Of a stretch of 64,000 nt of DNA, positions 8,964-21,747 are shown one piece after another. Source of the stretch: an uncultured Burkholderiaceae bacterium (GTDB lineage Bacteria > Pseudomonadota > Gammaproteobacteria > Burkholderiales > Burkholderiaceae); contig CALMPB010000382.1 in NCBI GenBank assembly GCA_937871985.1, forward strand, positions 6,093 through 70,092, given 5' to 3'. Positions within the stretch are counted from its first letter, which is position 1. Each line of letters starts with the position of its first letter. The notes beneath the pieces were generated by a model, which saw nothing but the letters and a program-made list of their open reading frames with translations, was not told the origin of the DNA and did not search any database. A program made the position numbers and the translations under genes.

Positions 8964-10565
8964 TCAGGCCTCGATGCCCCGGGAGGCCAGATAATCGTCG
9001 TAGCCGCCCATGTAGTCTATCAACTTGCCATCGGGCAGGATTTCGATGATGCGCGTGGCCAGCCCCGAAACGAATTCGCGGTCATGCGAAACGAAGACCA
9101 GGGTGCCTTCGTACTTTTCCAGCGCGTACTGCAGCGACTCGATCGACTCCATGTCCAGGTGGTTGGTGGGTTCATCCAGCAGCATCACGTTATGGCGGCC
9201 CAGCATCAGCCGGCCAAAGCTCATGCGGTTTTTTTCGCCGCCCGAAAGCACCTTGACCGCCTTGACGATGTCGTCGGCCGAGAACAGCAGGCGGCCCAGC
9301 ACCGAACGCATGGCCTGGTCGTCGTCGCCGGGCTGGCGGTAATCGGACAGCCAGTCGAACAGGTTCTTGTCGGACTGGAACTGCTCGGAAACGTCCTGGG
9401 CCATATAGCCGATATCGGCATTGTCGGACCACTTGACGCTGCCCTTGTCGGCGGCCAGATCGCCGGCCAGCATGCGCAGCAGCGTCGTCTTGCCGACCCC
9501 GTTGGCGCCGATGATGGCGATTTTTTCGCCGGCCTCGACCATGGCCGAGAAGGGATGGATGACCGGACGGTCGAACGATTTGGCCAGTCCCTCGATGGTG
9601 ACGGCCAGCCGGTGCATGACTTTGTTCTGCTCGAAGCGGATATAAGGATTCTGGCGCGAAGAAGGCTTGACCTCGACGGTTTCCGCCTTGATGCGGTCGA
9701 TCTGCTTGAGCCGCGACGTGGCCTGGCGCGACTTGGACTTGTTGGCCGCGAAACGGCGCACGAAGTCCTGCAACTCGGCCACACGTTCCTTGGCCTTGGC
9801 GTTAACCGCCGAAATACGCTCGCGCGCCTGGGTGGACGCCATCATGTAGTCGTCGTAATTGCCCGGATAGATGCGCAGCTCGCGGTAATCCAGGTCGGCC
9901 ATGTGCGTGCATACCTGGTTCAGGAAATGCCGGTCGTGGCTGATGATGATCATGGTGCTTTGATAGCCGTTCAGCACATCTTCCAGCCAGCGTATGGTGT
10001 TGATGTCCAGGTTGTTGGTCGGCTCGTCCAGCAGCAGCACGTCGGGATTGGAAAACAGCGCCTGGGCCAGCAGCACGCGCAGCTTCCAGCCAGGCGCGAT
10101 TTCGCGCATGGGCAGATTGTGCTGCTCCACGGGAATTTCCAGGCCCAGCAGCAGTTCGCCGGCGCGCGACTCGGCGGTATAGCCGTCGTACTCGGCGAAC
10201 TTTGCCTCGAGGTTGGCCGCATGCATGTAGTCTTCTTCCGTAGCGTCGGGGTTGGCGTAGATGGCATCGCGCTCGGCCATCACCTGCCACATTTCCTCGT
10301 GCCCCATCTGCACCACGTCCAGCACCCGGATGTCCTCGTAGGCGAACTGATCCTGGCGCAGCTTGCCCAGCCTTACGCCCGGATCGAGCGAAACATTACC
10401 GCCGCTGGCCTCCAGGTCGCCCCCGATGATTTTCATGAAGGTGGACTTGCCGGAGCCGTTGGCCCCGATCAGCCCATAGCGGTTGCCTTCGCCGAACTTG
10501 ACGCTGACGTTTTCAAACAACGGCTTGGGGCCGAACTGGATGGTGAGGTTTGCGGTGGAGATCAC
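8964..10565 (-). CDS. ybiT: ABC-F family ribosome-associated ATPase (YbiT type)
   Basis: A 533-residue duplicated ABC ATPase without membrane domains. Each half has a Walker A motif ([10 protein letters not shown] near residues 34-43; [10 protein letters not shown] in the second half), an ABC signature and Walker B ([23 protein letters not shown]). The linker between the halves is the charged P-site tRNA interaction motif region (about residues 240-300). The opening [21 protein letters not shown] and the [12 protein letters not shown] segment match YbiT rather than EttA, Uup or YheS. ABC-F proteins bind the ribosomal E site and relieve stalls. The start is a GTG at 10565 with only a weak purine-rich site upstream; no better ATG is seen. 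Confidence 0.92.
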   Translation of the reverse strand: MISTANLTIQFGPKPLFENVSVKFGEGNRYGLIGANGSGKSTFMKIIGGDLEASGGNVSLDPGVRLGKLRQDQFAYEDIRVLDVVQMGHEEMWQVMAERDAIYANPDATEEDYMHAANLEAKFAEYDGYTAESRAGELLLGLEIPVEQHNLPMREIAPGWKLRVLLAQALFSNPDVLLLDEPTNNLDINTIRWLEDVLNGYQSTMIIISHDRHFLNQVCTHMADLDYRELRIYPGNYDDYMMASTQARERISAVNAKAKERVAELQDFVRRFAANKSKSRQATSRLKQIDRIKAETVEVKPSSRQNPYIRFEQNKVMHRLAVTIEGLAKSFDRPVIHPFSAMVEAGEKIAIIGANGVGKTTLLRMLAGDLAADKGSVKWSDNADIGYMAQDVSEQFQSDKNLFDWLSDYRQPGDDDQAMRSVLGRLLFSADDIVKAVKVLSGGEKNRMSFGRLMLGRHNVMLLDEPTNHLDMESIESLQYALEKYEGTLVFVSHDREFVSGLATRIIEILPDGKLIDYMGGYDDYLASRGIEA

Positions 10566-10742
10566 TTAATTTCTATCGATTCAAAAAAAGGCCGAACAAC
10601 CCGCTAGTTTAACAAGGTTCAAGCCGAACACGCCCAGAGGCACGCGCGATGCCCCCGCGCAGAAGCAAAACCTGGCCGAATGCGCCGAATGCGCTGTTGG
10701 ATCAGCCCCCTCGGCTGACGCCATCGACAGCCGGGAAGCACA

Positions 10743-11690
10743 CTACAGATGCTCTTCCAGCACCAGATGCGCCATGCCGTCCTCGGTGGCGATGCCCACT
10801 TTCCTGCCTATGGGCAGGGTGGCCTTGACCTTGACATGGCCGTACGGCAGGCCCGTGACCACGGGCACCTTGACATGTTCCCTGAGCCAGCGCACGACCG
10901 AGGGCATGTCGAAGCCATTGTCGTGCGCGGCCAGGCGGTAATCGGTAAACCGGCCCAGCACGATGGCTTTCTGGCGGGCCAGCACGCCGGCGTGCCATAG
11001 CTGAGTCAGCATGCGTTCGATCCGGAAAGGATGCTCGGAAATATCCTCCAGGAACAGGATGCCGCCCTTGATCCTGGGCAGGTAAGGCGTTCCCGCCAAG
11101 GAAGCCACCATGGCCAGGTTGCCGCCCCACAAGATGCCGCGCGCATCCACCGGATCGGAGCCGGGCGATTCGAAACCGAGAATCTCCAGTTCGCCGCGCA
11201 TGCTTTCAAGAAACAGGTCGGCCGTGAGGTCGTCCACCTTCTTGACGCCGAAGTCGAAGACGGCGGTCGGACCGGCATAGCTGGACGCCCCGGTCTTGGC
11301 CAGCAAGGCCAGGTTGAACACCGTGAAGTCGCTTTGGCCGATGAAGATCTTGCCGCTGTCGGCCACAGCCTGCCAATCGATGAACGGCAGCAGGCGGCTC
11401 AGGCCGTAGCCGCCGCGGGTGGCCATGACGATGGGCTGCTTTTGCGTCAGCGACCGGGCAATGCCCGCCAGGCGCTGTTTGTCCGTGCCCGCGAAACGTT
11501 CGTGCACGGCCAGCGCGGCACGATCCAGCACCGTCTTGAACCCCAGTTCGCCCAGCCGCTCCCGCGCCATCTCGATGCGCGACGGGTCGGCAACCGCGCC
11601 GGACGGCGAAATCAGGTAAATGCCCTTGGGAGCGGAATGAGGATGGTGGTGGGAATGGTCGTGCTGGGGATGCTTGGCCGCATGCGTCAT
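10743..11690 (-). CDS. LD-carboxypeptidase, peptidase family S66 (LdcA-like)
   Basis: A 315-residue peptidase of the S66 family. LdcA removes the terminal D-Ala from murein tetrapeptides during cytoplasmic peptidoglycan recycling. The catalytic triad is visible: nucleophile Ser120 in GQSDFT, Glu215 in LFLEDIS and His285 in LPYGHVK, with the usual TRGGYGLSRLL block near residues 91-101. No signal peptide, as expected. The first 20 residues are odd: eight of residues 3-18 are histidine, a non-family extension that could bind metal. It is divergent from the MFS transporter at 11816. The related MccF branch hydrolyses peptide-nucleotide toxins, so immunity-type activity cannot be excluded. Confidence 0.9.
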   Translation of the reverse strand: MTHAAKHPQHDHSHHHPHSAPKGIYLISPSGAVADPSRIEMARERLGELGFKTVLDRAALAVHERFAGTDKQRLAGIARSLTQKQPIVMATRGGYGLSRLLPFIDWQAVADSGKIFIGQSDFTVFNLALLAKTGASSYAGPTAVFDFGVKKVDDLTADLFLESMRGELEILGFESPGSDPVDARGILWGGNLAMVASLAGTPYLPRIKGGILFLEDISEHPFRIERMLTQLWHAGVLARQKAIVLGRFTDYRLAAHDNGFDMPSVVRWLREHVKVPVVTGLPYGHVKVKATLPIGRKVGIATEDGMAHLVLEEHL

Positions 11691-11815
11691 GGTTACGTCC
11701 GTAAAGGAGGAAAAGGCCCAAAAGAAATACCTGAAAAGGAAATGCCAAAAAGCTGGTTCTTTCAGACAAGCATAAGTATAGTTGACGCCGCATCAACGAT
11801 TTTTCGATTCGCTCT

Positions 11816-14523
<2,708 letters not shown>

Positions 14524-14728
14524 GTTTTTCCTGAATTGAAACCGCAAAGCCGCAACACGTGCGCCGGAACAAGCCCCAAGTGTAACGCCAGCGGTCAGGA
14601 TAGTTCGCCGGGCATTGCGTTAAATCAATCATCAGGCCGCAGAACGCACCTAGAATCACCGTATACGCATCACAGCATCGCTTTTGTACGCAGCACCGCC
14701 AAAACTCTACCTTCAACAGGAGACTGCC

Positions 14729-15565
14729 ATGCTAGGCCGTATAGCCCTTGACCTGACCAAAGACCGCAATCACCAATTGCGCCTCGACGCCACCATCCAG
14801 CTTGCCTCGGAACACAATGCCGAACTCGTGGGCATCTACTCCTCGCCGGTCGCCAACCAGTACCTGCGCGACGAGACCGCGGTGCCCAGCCAGGTGGCCA
14901 CGCTCATGCGCACTCACGTCAGCGACGAAATGGCCGAAATCCGCGACAATTTCCTGAAGGCGGCGGCCGCCGCCGGCGTCAAGGCCAGCTACCGCGCCCC
15001 GCAGGGCCCCACCGAAGAAGTCCTGGCCCTGCACGCCCGCTACTGCGACGTGCTCGTCATGAGCCAGACCGGCGGCGTGAACACCGCGCCCAGCCAACGG
15101 CCCAATCTGGCCGAATCGGTCATCACCTCGGCCGGCCGCCCTGTGCTCATGATTCCCTACATCGGCCACCTGAGCCCCATTGGGCGGCGCGTGCTGTTCT
15201 GCTGGGACAACGGCCGGCGCGCCGCGCGCGCCCTGGCCGACGCCGGCCCCATCCTCACCCAGGCAAAGCATCTGGTCGTGCTGAAGGTGGACGAAAACCT
15301 GGAACAAATGCAGGCCCAGGACATCACGCCGCAGGATCTGAACGCCTACTGCGCGTCCCGCCGCTACCCGGCGCCCGAAGTCATCAAAAAAGAAAGCTTG
15401 AGCTACGGTATCGGCAACACCATCCTCAATTCGGCCACCGACCATGGCTGCGACCTGATCGTCATGGGCGCCTACAACCGCAGCCGCATACGCGAATGGA
15501 TAATGGGCGGCACATCCAAGACCCTCATGCAGTCCATGACCGTGCCGATACTTTTTTCGCACTGA
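14729..15565 (+). CDS. Universal stress protein (tandem UspA domains)
   Basis: A 278-residue protein made of two Usp domains. The C-terminal one keeps the nucleotide-type signature DLIVMGAYNRSRIREWIMGGTSK-like, with GxxGx9GS(T)-style glycines near residues 250-268, suggesting ATP binding. The N-terminal domain is less conserved. An in-frame upstream extension to 14684 exists, but the ATG at 14729 follows AGGAGA at good spacing. It stands alone between divergent and convergent neighbours. Such proteins are usually induced by starvation or redox stress; no specific regulator site was identified. Confidence 0.88.
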   Translation: MLGRIALDLTKDRNHQLRLDATIQLASEHNAELVGIYSSPVANQYLRDETAVPSQVATLMRTHVSDEMAEIRDNFLKAAAAAGVKASYRAPQGPTEEVLALHARYCDVLVMSQTGGVNTAPSQRPNLAESVITSAGRPVLMIPYIGHLSPIGRRVLFCWDNGRRAARALADAGPILTQAKHLVVLKVDENLEQMQAQDITPQDLNAYCASRRYPAPEVIKKESLSYGIGNTILNSATDHGCDLIVMGAYNRSRIREWIMGGTSKTLMQSMTVPILFSH

Positions 15566-15630
15566 TCGGGCGTCCGGCCCTGGCGCAACCGCAAGCAGCG
15601 CATTCCAAGCCGCGCCAGGGGCGGCCCGCG

Positions 15631-17103
15631 CTACACGACCACCATCTTCAGCTGCTGCAGGACCTGCGGCAAAATAGCGGGCAGGTCTTCGGCGATCAGT
15701 CCGGGGCCGAAGCGCTTCGCCGCGCGGCCGTGCAGCCAGACGGCGGCCGCCGCGGCCAAAAACGGTTCCATGCCCTGGGCCATCAGGCCGGCGATGAACC
15801 CCGTCAATACGTCGCCGGTTCCACCCGTCGCCAGATCGGGAGGCGCATTGTCATTGATGATGGCCCGGCCGTCGGGCGACGCCACGACGGTATCGGCGCC
15901 CTTCAGCACCACCACGGCGCCGCACTGCGCGGCGGCTTCCCTGGCGCGCTCGAGCTTGCTGCCCTGCACGTCGAACAGCCGGCCGAATTCGCCCTCGTGC
16001 GGCGTCAGCACGCACGGCCCCTTGATGGCCGAGAACAACTCCTGGGGAGCCTTCCTAAACGACGTGATGCCGTCGGCGTCCAGCACCACGCCGCGGCCCA
16101 CCTCGAGCGCGGCCAGCACATGCTGGCGCGTGGCTTCGGAAACCCCCGCCCCCGGCCCCACCACGATGACATTGCGCCGCTCGTCGGCAAGCAGTTGTTC
16201 CAGGCCTTCGGCATCGTCCAGAGGCAGCACCATGACGCTGGTCAGCGAAGCCGCGTACACCGCCCAGGCCGGCTCGGGCGCCGCCACGGTCACCAGGCCC
16301 GCGCCGATTCTGGCGGCGGCCATCGCCGACAAGCGGGCGGCGCCGGTCAGGACCTCGCCGCCCACCACCAGCACGTGTCCACGTTGATATTTATGGGAAT
16401 CGTGGCTCGGCCATGGGTACTCCATCGCCCACAACCGCGGCGAATTGCGGAACGCCGTGGGCGCGATGGCATCGAGCACGGCTTCGGGGATGCCGATGTC
16501 CGCCAGCACGACGCGCCCGCAGAACAGCCGGCCCGGCAGCAGGACGTGCCCGGGCTTGCGGCGGAAGAAAGTGACCGTCATGGCCGCCTTGGGCGCAATG
16601 CCCAGAATCCGCCCCGTGGCGCCATCCACCCCGCTGGGGATGTCCACGGCGCAAACCGGCAATTTGCTGTCGACGAGCTTCTCGACCACGGCCAGGGCCT
16701 GCCCTTCCAACGGCCGGGAAAGCCCGGCTCCGAAAAGCGCGTCGACGACCAGCTCCGCGCCGTCGAGCAAGGCCGGCGTCATGGGCTCGATGGCTCCTTC
16801 CCATAGCGCGGCATGATGCGCCGCATCGCCGGCCAGCGCCTTTTTGTCGCCCAGCAGCCCCAGTGTGACGGGCCAGCCCCAATCGGCCAGGTAGCGGGCC
16901 GCCACGAAGCCGTCGCCGCCGTTGTTGCCCGGCCCACACAGCACCACGACCCTTCGCGCCCTCCAGCGCTCGCGCACGGCGCTGGCAACCGCCAGCCCCG
17001 CCGCCTCCATCAGGGCAACCCCGGTAATCCCCTGGGACATGGCGGCCTGATCGGCGGCCGCCATTTCGGCGGGCGCCAGCAAAACACACTTGTTCATCCC
17101 CAT
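15631..17103 (-). CDS. nnr: Bifunctional NAD(P)H-hydrate epimerase / ADP-dependent dehydratase
   Basis: A 490-residue metabolite-repair enzyme (YjeF/Nnr). The N-terminal half is the epimerase, with LCGPGNNGGDGFVAARYL near residues 55-72 and the VDALFGAGLSRPL segment. The C-terminal half is the ribokinase-like dehydratase, with HVLVVGGE, LTPHEGEFGRLF and the catalytic-loop block TGGTGDVLTGFIAGLMAQG near residues 428-446. Together they repair R- and S-NAD(P)HX. A GTG at 17112 and ATGs at 17103 and 17097 are possible starts; 17103 has AGGAC at suitable spacing. It is divergent from the ABC exporter at 17191. In many bacteria nnr is next to tsaE, but not here. Confidence 0.94.
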   Translation of the reverse strand: MGMNKCVLLAPAEMAAADQAAMSQGITGVALMEAAGLAVASAVRERWRARRVVVLCGPGNNGGDGFVAARYLADWGWPVTLGLLGDKKALAGDAAHHAALWEGAIEPMTPALLDGAELVVDALFGAGLSRPLEGQALAVVEKLVDSKLPVCAVDIPSGVDGATGRILGIAPKAAMTVTFFRRKPGHVLLPGRLFCGRVVLADIGIPEAVLDAIAPTAFRNSPRLWAMEYPWPSHDSHKYQRGHVLVVGGEVLTGAARLSAMAAARIGAGLVTVAAPEPAWAVYAASLTSVMVLPLDDAEGLEQLLADERRNVIVVGPGAGVSEATRQHVLAALEVGRGVVLDADGITSFRKAPQELFSAIKGPCVLTPHEGEFGRLFDVQGSKLERAREAAAQCGAVVVLKGADTVVASPDGRAIINDNAPPDLATGGTGDVLTGFIAGLMAQGMEPFLAAAAAVWLHGRAAKRFGPGLIAEDLPAILPQVLQQLKMVVV

Positions 17104-17190
17104 ACTTGCCACGTCCTATGTAAACTGCCACTATTCAACCAAAGCCGGGCGCCGGGCGCCAAGACAAAGATATAGTAACGGACGCCGCAC

Positions 17191-18114
17191 ATGCCATCTG
17201 TCATTTCCGTATCCAATCTTTCCAAGACCTACGCCTCGGGGTTCGAGGCCCTCAAGAACATCAATCTGGACATCGAGCGGGGCGAGATCTTCGCTCTGCT
17301 TGGCCCCAACGGCGCCGGCAAGACCACGCTCATCAGCATCATCTGCGGATTGGTCAACGCCAGCGGGGGCACGGTGGTCGCCAACGGGTATAACATCGTT
17401 ACCAACTATCGCCAGGCCCGGGCCTGCATCGGCCTGGTTCCCCAGGAGCTCACCACCGACGCGTTCGAAACCGTCTGGGACACGGTAAGCTTCAGCCGCG
17501 GCCTGTTCGGCAAGCGCGCCAATCCCGCCCACATCGAAAAAACCCTCAAGGCGCTGTCGCTCTGGAACAAAAAAGACAACAAGCTCATCACCCTGTCCGG
17601 GGGCATGAAGCGCCGCGTCCTCATCGCCAAAGCCTTGTCGCACGAACCCGCCATCCTGTTCCTGGACGAGCCTACCGCCGGCGTCGACGTGGAACTGCGC
17701 AAAGACATGTGGGAACTGGTGCGGTCGCTGCGCGCCGACGGGGTCACCGTCATTCTTACCACGCACTACATCGAAGAGGCCGAGGAGATGGCCGACCGCA
17801 TCGGCATCATCAATCACGGCCAGATCGTCCTGGTCGAGGAAAAAAAAGCGCTCATGCGCAAGCTGGGCAAAAAGCAGCTCACCCTCCAATTGCCGGAGCC
17901 TTTGGCGCATATCCCCGAGCAGTTGGCGGGCTACGGCCTGGAGCTGTCGGAAGACCGTAAAGCGCTCACCTACACCTACGACATCCAGCAGCAAACCGAC
18001 ATCGCGGCCATGCTGGCCGACCTGCACAACGGCGGCATCCGCTTCCAGGATCTAAGCACCCGTCAAAGCTCGCTGGAAGATATTTTCGTCGGCCTGCTCC
18101 GGGAGAAACCATGA
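17191..18114 (+). CDS. ABC exporter ATP-binding subunit (YadG type)
   Basis: A 307-residue ATPase for the permease that follows. Walker A is GPNGAGKTT near residues 40-48, the signature is [15 protein letters not shown], Walker B is [12 protein letters not shown], and the H-loop is TTHY. The C-terminal 80 residues are the DrrA-type extension. In the ABC-2 class the pair exports drugs, polysaccharides or lipids; YadGH of E. coli has no firm substrate. Its stop overlaps the permease start by 4 bp (ATGA), which implies coupling. Confidence 0.92.
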   Translation: MPSVISVSNLSKTYASGFEALKNINLDIERGEIFALLGPNGAGKTTLISIICGLVNASGGTVVANGYNIVTNYRQARACIGLVPQELTTDAFETVWDTVSFSRGLFGKRANPAHIEKTLKALSLWNKKDNKLITLSGGMKRRVLIAKALSHEPAILFLDEPTAGVDVELRKDMWELVRSLRADGVTVILTTHYIEEAEEMADRIGIINHGQIVLVEEKKALMRKLGKKQLTLQLPEPLAHIPEQLAGYGLELSEDRKALTYTYDIQQQTDIAAMLADLHNGGIRFQDLSTRQSSLEDIFVGLLREKP

Positions 18115-18872
18115 ACCTACAAGCCATACGCGCCATCTATCTGTTCGAAATGGCCCGGGCCTGGCGCACGCTGATGCAAAGCCTCATCGCCCCGGTCATT
18201 TCCACCTCGCTGTACTTCGTGGTGTTCGGCGCCGCCATCGGCCACCGCATCACCGAGGTAAACGGGGTGGGCTACGGCGCCTTCATCGTACCCGGCCTGA
18301 TCATGCTGTCCCTGCTTACCCACAGCATCTCCACCGCCTCGTTCGGCATCTATTTTCCGCGCTTCGCGGGAACCATCTACGAGGTGCTTTCCGCGCCGGT
18401 TTCATACCTGGAGATTCTGGCCAGCTACGTGGGCGCCGCCGCCACCAAGTCGCTGATCCTGGCGCTCGTCATTCTGGGCACGGCCACCTTCTTCGTCCCG
18501 ATGCGCATCGACCACCCATTGTGGATGGTGCTGTTCCTGGTGCTTACGGCCATTACGTTCAGCCTCTTCGGCTTCATCATCGGCATCTGGGCCGACAGCT
18601 TCGAGAAGCTGCAACTGGTGCCCCTGCTCATCGTCACGCCGCTGACATTCCTGGGCGGCAGCTTCTACTCCATCGACATGCTGCCGCCCTTCTGGCAAAA
18701 AATCACCCTGCTCAACCCGGTGGTCTACCTCATCAGCGGGTTCCGCTGGAGCTTCTACAGCATTGCCGACGTCAATGTCGCGGTCAGCCTGGCCATGACA
18801 CTGGCCTTCCTGCTGGTTTGCCTGGGCATCGTGGGCTGGATGTTCAAGACCGGATACCGCCTGCGGCCGTAA
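18111..18872 (+). CDS. ABC-2 type exporter permease (YadH type)
   Basis: A 253-residue inner-membrane protein with about six helices. The ABC-2 membrane signature region includes [13 protein letters not shown] near residues 62-74, and [20 protein letters not shown] near residues 178-197 before the last helices. It pairs with the ATPase immediately upstream through a 4-bp overlap. Transported substrate unknown. Confidence 0.9.
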   Translation: MNLQAIRAIYLFEMARAWRTLMQSLIAPVISTSLYFVVFGAAIGHRITEVNGVGYGAFIVPGLIMLSLLTHSISTASFGIYFPRFAGTIYEVLSAPVSYLEILASYVGAAATKSLILALVILGTATFFVPMRIDHPLWMVLFLVLTAITFSLFGFIIGIWADSFEKLQLVPLLIVTPLTFLGGSFYSIDMLPPFWQKITLLNPVVYLISGFRWSFYSIADVNVAVSLAMTLAFLLVCLGIVGWMFKTGYRLRP

Positions 18873-18959
18873 GCCCGCCACGAACACCGGCCATAGTGCG
18901 CAAGCCGGCGCGGGTGTAGACTGATGGCAACCCTGTTCTGCGCCTTCAGAGAGGTTGCC

Positions 18960-21080
18960 GTGGCTCGTAAAACACCTATCGAACGCTATCGCAATATCGG
19001 CATCAGCGCGCACATCGATGCCGGCAAGACCACCACCACCGAACGCATCCTGTTCTATTCGGGCGTCAACCACAAGCTGGGCGAAGTCCACGAGGGCATG
19101 GCCACCATGGACTGGATGGACCAGGAACAAGAACGCGGCATCACCATTACCTCGGCCGCCACGACCTGCTTCTGGAAAGGCATGGCGGGCAACTACGACG
19201 AACACCGCATCAACATCATCGACACCCCGGGCCACGTCGACTTCACCATCGAGGTCGAGCGCTCCATGCGCGTGCTGGACGGCGCCTGCATGGTCTACGA
19301 CGCCGTGGGCGGCGTGCAGCCGCAGTCCGAAACCGTTTGGCGCCAGGCCAATAAATACCACGTGCCGCGCCTGGCCTTCGTCAATAAAATGGACAGGATC
19401 GGCGCGGACTTCCTGCGCGTGGTCGAACAGATCCGCCAGCGCCTCAAAGGCAACCCCGTGCCGGTGCAGCTTCCCATGGGCGCCGAGGACGACTTCCACG
19501 GCGTCATCGACCTGGTCAAGATGAAAGCCATCCGGTGGGACGATGCCACCCAGGGCGTGCACTTCGACTACATCGACATTCCACCCGCGCTGCGGGGCGA
19601 CGCCGACACATGGCGGGCGCGCATGCTCGAAGAAGCCGCCCAGGCCAACGACGAACTGCTGCGGCTGTACCTGGACGGCGCCGAGCTGAACGAAAGCCAG
19701 ATCCAGGCGGGGCTGCGCCAGCGCACGCTGGCCGGCGAGATCGTCCCGGCCTTGTGCGGCAGCGCCTTCAAGAACCGTGGGGTACAGGCGCTGCTCGACG
19801 CCATCGTCGACTACCTGCCCTCGCCCGCCGACGTTCCCCCCGTGGCCGGCCTGGATGCGCACGACCGCCCGGCAACCCGCCGGGCCAGCGACGACGAGCA
19901 CTTCAGCGCCCTGGCCTTCAAGATCATGACCGACCCCTTCGTCGGCCACCTTACCTTCTTTCGCGTATATTCGGGCGTCATGACATCCGGCCACGCGGTG
20001 CTCAACGCCACCAAGAACAAAAAGGAACGCATCGGGCGGCTGCTGCAAATGCATGCCAACCACCGCCTGGAAATCCAGGAAGTGGATGCCGGCGACATCG
20101 CGGCCGCCGTCGGCCTCAAAGAGGTCACCACCGGCGACACCCTATCCGATCCCGGCCACCCCATCACCCTGGAGCGCATGGTTTTCCCGGAGCCCGTCAT
20201 CTCGCAGGCGGTCGAACCCAAAACCAAGGCCGACCAGGAAAAAATGTCGGTGGCGCTGCACCGATTGGCCGAGGAGGACCCTTCATTCCGCGTCGAAACC
20301 GACCCGGATTCGGGGCAAACCATTATTTCCGGCATGGGTGAGCTGCACCTGGAAGTGCTGATGGAACGCATGCGGCGCGAATTCGGCGTCGACGCCACGG
20401 TCGGCAAGCCCCAGGTAGCGTTCCGCGAAACCATACTCAAGGCCTGCGAATCCTCGGAAGGCAAATTCATCAAGCAAACCGGCGGACACGGCCAATACGG
20501 CCACGTGGTGCTTAAAATCGAACCCCAGCCGGCCGGCAAGGGCTTCGAGTTCGTGGACGCCATCAAGGGCGGCGTCATCCCGCGCGAATTCATTCCCGCC
20601 GTCGAAAAAGGCGTCATCGAAAGCCTGGGCGGCGGCGTGCTGGCGGGCTACCCCGTCGTGGACGTGAAAGTCACCCTTGTATTCGGTTCATCGCACGACG
20701 TGGACTCCAACGAACACGCCTACCGCATGGCGGCGGCCATCGCCTTCAAGGAAGGCTGCCGCAAGTCGGAACCGGTGCTGCTCGAACCCATCATGGCCGT
20801 CGAAGTCGAAACGCCCGAAGAAAAAATGGGCGACGTCATGGGCGATCTGTCGTCCAGGCGCGGCAGCATACAAGGCATGGACGACCTCCCGGCGGGCATG
20901 GGCAAGGCCATACGCGCCGAAGTCCCCCTGGTCGAAATGTTCGGCTATTCAACCGCGCTGCGTTCGCTGACCCAGGGCCGGGCCACCTACACCATGGAAT
21001 TCCAGCGCTACGCCCGCGCGCCCGACGCGCTGGCCGCCGCCATGACGCAGGCGCGCAGCCCCGCGCAAGCGGGGCGCTGA
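18960..21080 (+). CDS. fusA: Translation elongation factor G, probable second copy
   Basis: A 706-residue GTPase that drives ribosomal translocation and, with RRF, recycling. It starts [21 protein letters not shown]-box motifs are [12 protein letters not shown] (residues 17-28), [20 protein letters not shown] (switch II region) and NKMD. All five EF-G domains are represented, and the [12 protein letters not shown] block near the end is canonical. The GTG at 18960 is chosen because the protein then begins at the family start; AGAGAGG lies just upstream. The usual str operon genes (rpsL, rpsG, tufA) are absent on both sides, so this is probably a fusA2-type paralogue. It retains all catalytic motifs and is not degenerate. 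Confidence 0.94.
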   Translation: MARKTPIERYRNIGISAHIDAGKTTTTERILFYSGVNHKLGEVHEGMATMDWMDQEQERGITITSAATTCFWKGMAGNYDEHRINIIDTPGHVDFTIEVERSMRVLDGACMVYDAVGGVQPQSETVWRQANKYHVPRLAFVNKMDRIGADFLRVVEQIRQRLKGNPVPVQLPMGAEDDFHGVIDLVKMKAIRWDDATQGVHFDYIDIPPALRGDADTWRARMLEEAAQANDELLRLYLDGAELNESQIQAGLRQRTLAGEIVPALCGSAFKNRGVQALLDAIVDYLPSPADVPPVAGLDAHDRPATRRASDDEHFSALAFKIMTDPFVGHLTFFRVYSGVMTSGHAVLNATKNKKERIGRLLQMHANHRLEIQEVDAGDIAAAVGLKEVTTGDTLSDPGHPITLERMVFPEPVISQAVEPKTKADQEKMSVALHRLAEEDPSFRVETDPDSGQTIISGMGELHLEVLMERMRREFGVDATVGKPQVAFRETILKACESSEGKFIKQTGGHGQYGHVVLKIEPQPAGKGFEFVDAIKGGVIPREFIPAVEKGVIESLGGGVLAGYPVVDVKVTLVFGSSHDVDSNEHAYRMAAAIAFKEGCRKSEPVLLEPIMAVEVETPEEKMGDVMGDLSSRRGSIQGMDDLPAGMGKAIRAEVPLVEMFGYSTALRSLTQGRATYTMEFQRYARAPDALAAAMTQARSPAQAGR

Positions 21081-21108
21081 CGCGCCGCAAGCGCAAGCGG
21101 CAAGGGAT

Positions 21109-21591
21109 TCAATCGCGGAAGTTGTCGAATTGCAGGGGCAGGTCGACATCGGTCTTGCGCAGCAAGGCGATGGCCTCCTGCAGGTCGTCGCGCTTCTTGC
21201 CCGTTACGCGCAGCTTCTCGCCGTTGATCTGCGACTCGACCTTGAGCTTGGCGGCCTTCAGCGCGGCAATGAGCTTTTTCGAAACGGCCTGCTCGATGCC
21301 CTGCTTGACCGTCACCTTCTGTTTGGCCCCGCCCAGGTTTTCGTTGGGCTCGGCCACGTCCAGGCAGCGCACGTCGATGCCGCGCGCCGACAGGCGGCCC
21401 CGCAGGATATCCAGCATCTGCTTGAGCTGGAAGGCGCTGGGCGCCGACGACGTCACGACGAAATCGACAAGCTCGAATTTGGCGTCCGTACCCTTGAAAT
21501 CGAAGCGGGTGGCCAGTTCGCGGTTGGCCTGATCGACGGCATTGGTCAGTTCATGTTTATCGACTTCGGAAACCACATCAAACGAAGGCAT
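21109..21591 (-). CDS. yajQ: YajQ family nucleotide-binding protein
   Basis: A 160-residue cytoplasmic protein of the YajQ/UPF0234 family, matching the usual length. It starts MPSFDVVSEVDKHELTNAVD and has the conserved GKKRDDLQEAIALLR block near residues 130-144. Family members bind nucleic acids or nucleotides; the Xanthomonas and Pseudomonas homologues bind cyclic di-GMP and act with a LysR regulator. It is convergent with the EF-G gene (28 bp apart) and divergent from the MFS gene. No LysR partner is adjacent. Confidence 0.93.
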   Translation of the reverse strand: MPSFDVVSEVDKHELTNAVDQANRELATRFDFKGTDAKFELVDFVVTSSAPSAFQLKQMLDILRGRLSARGIDVRCLDVAEPNENLGGAKQKVTVKQGIEQAVSKKLIAALKAAKLKVESQINGEKLRVTGKKRDDLQEAIALLRKTDVDLPLQFDNFRD

Positions 21592-21747
21592 GGCTGATCA
21601 TCCTTTATTAATGCACAAACAAAACAACGGTCGAGTGTACAACCATTCAACGGAAACGAAACGGCGCCCTGGGCCGCGGCAGGCGCGGCAATCGACAAGC
21701 ACCGACGTAAATGCCAAAATACGAAATTCTTTGAAAAGCCGCAATAC

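Noticed and set aside
18402..20063. A 553-codon open frame on the minus strand
   Set aside because: Antisense to the ABC permease and EF-G genes, both clearly coding.
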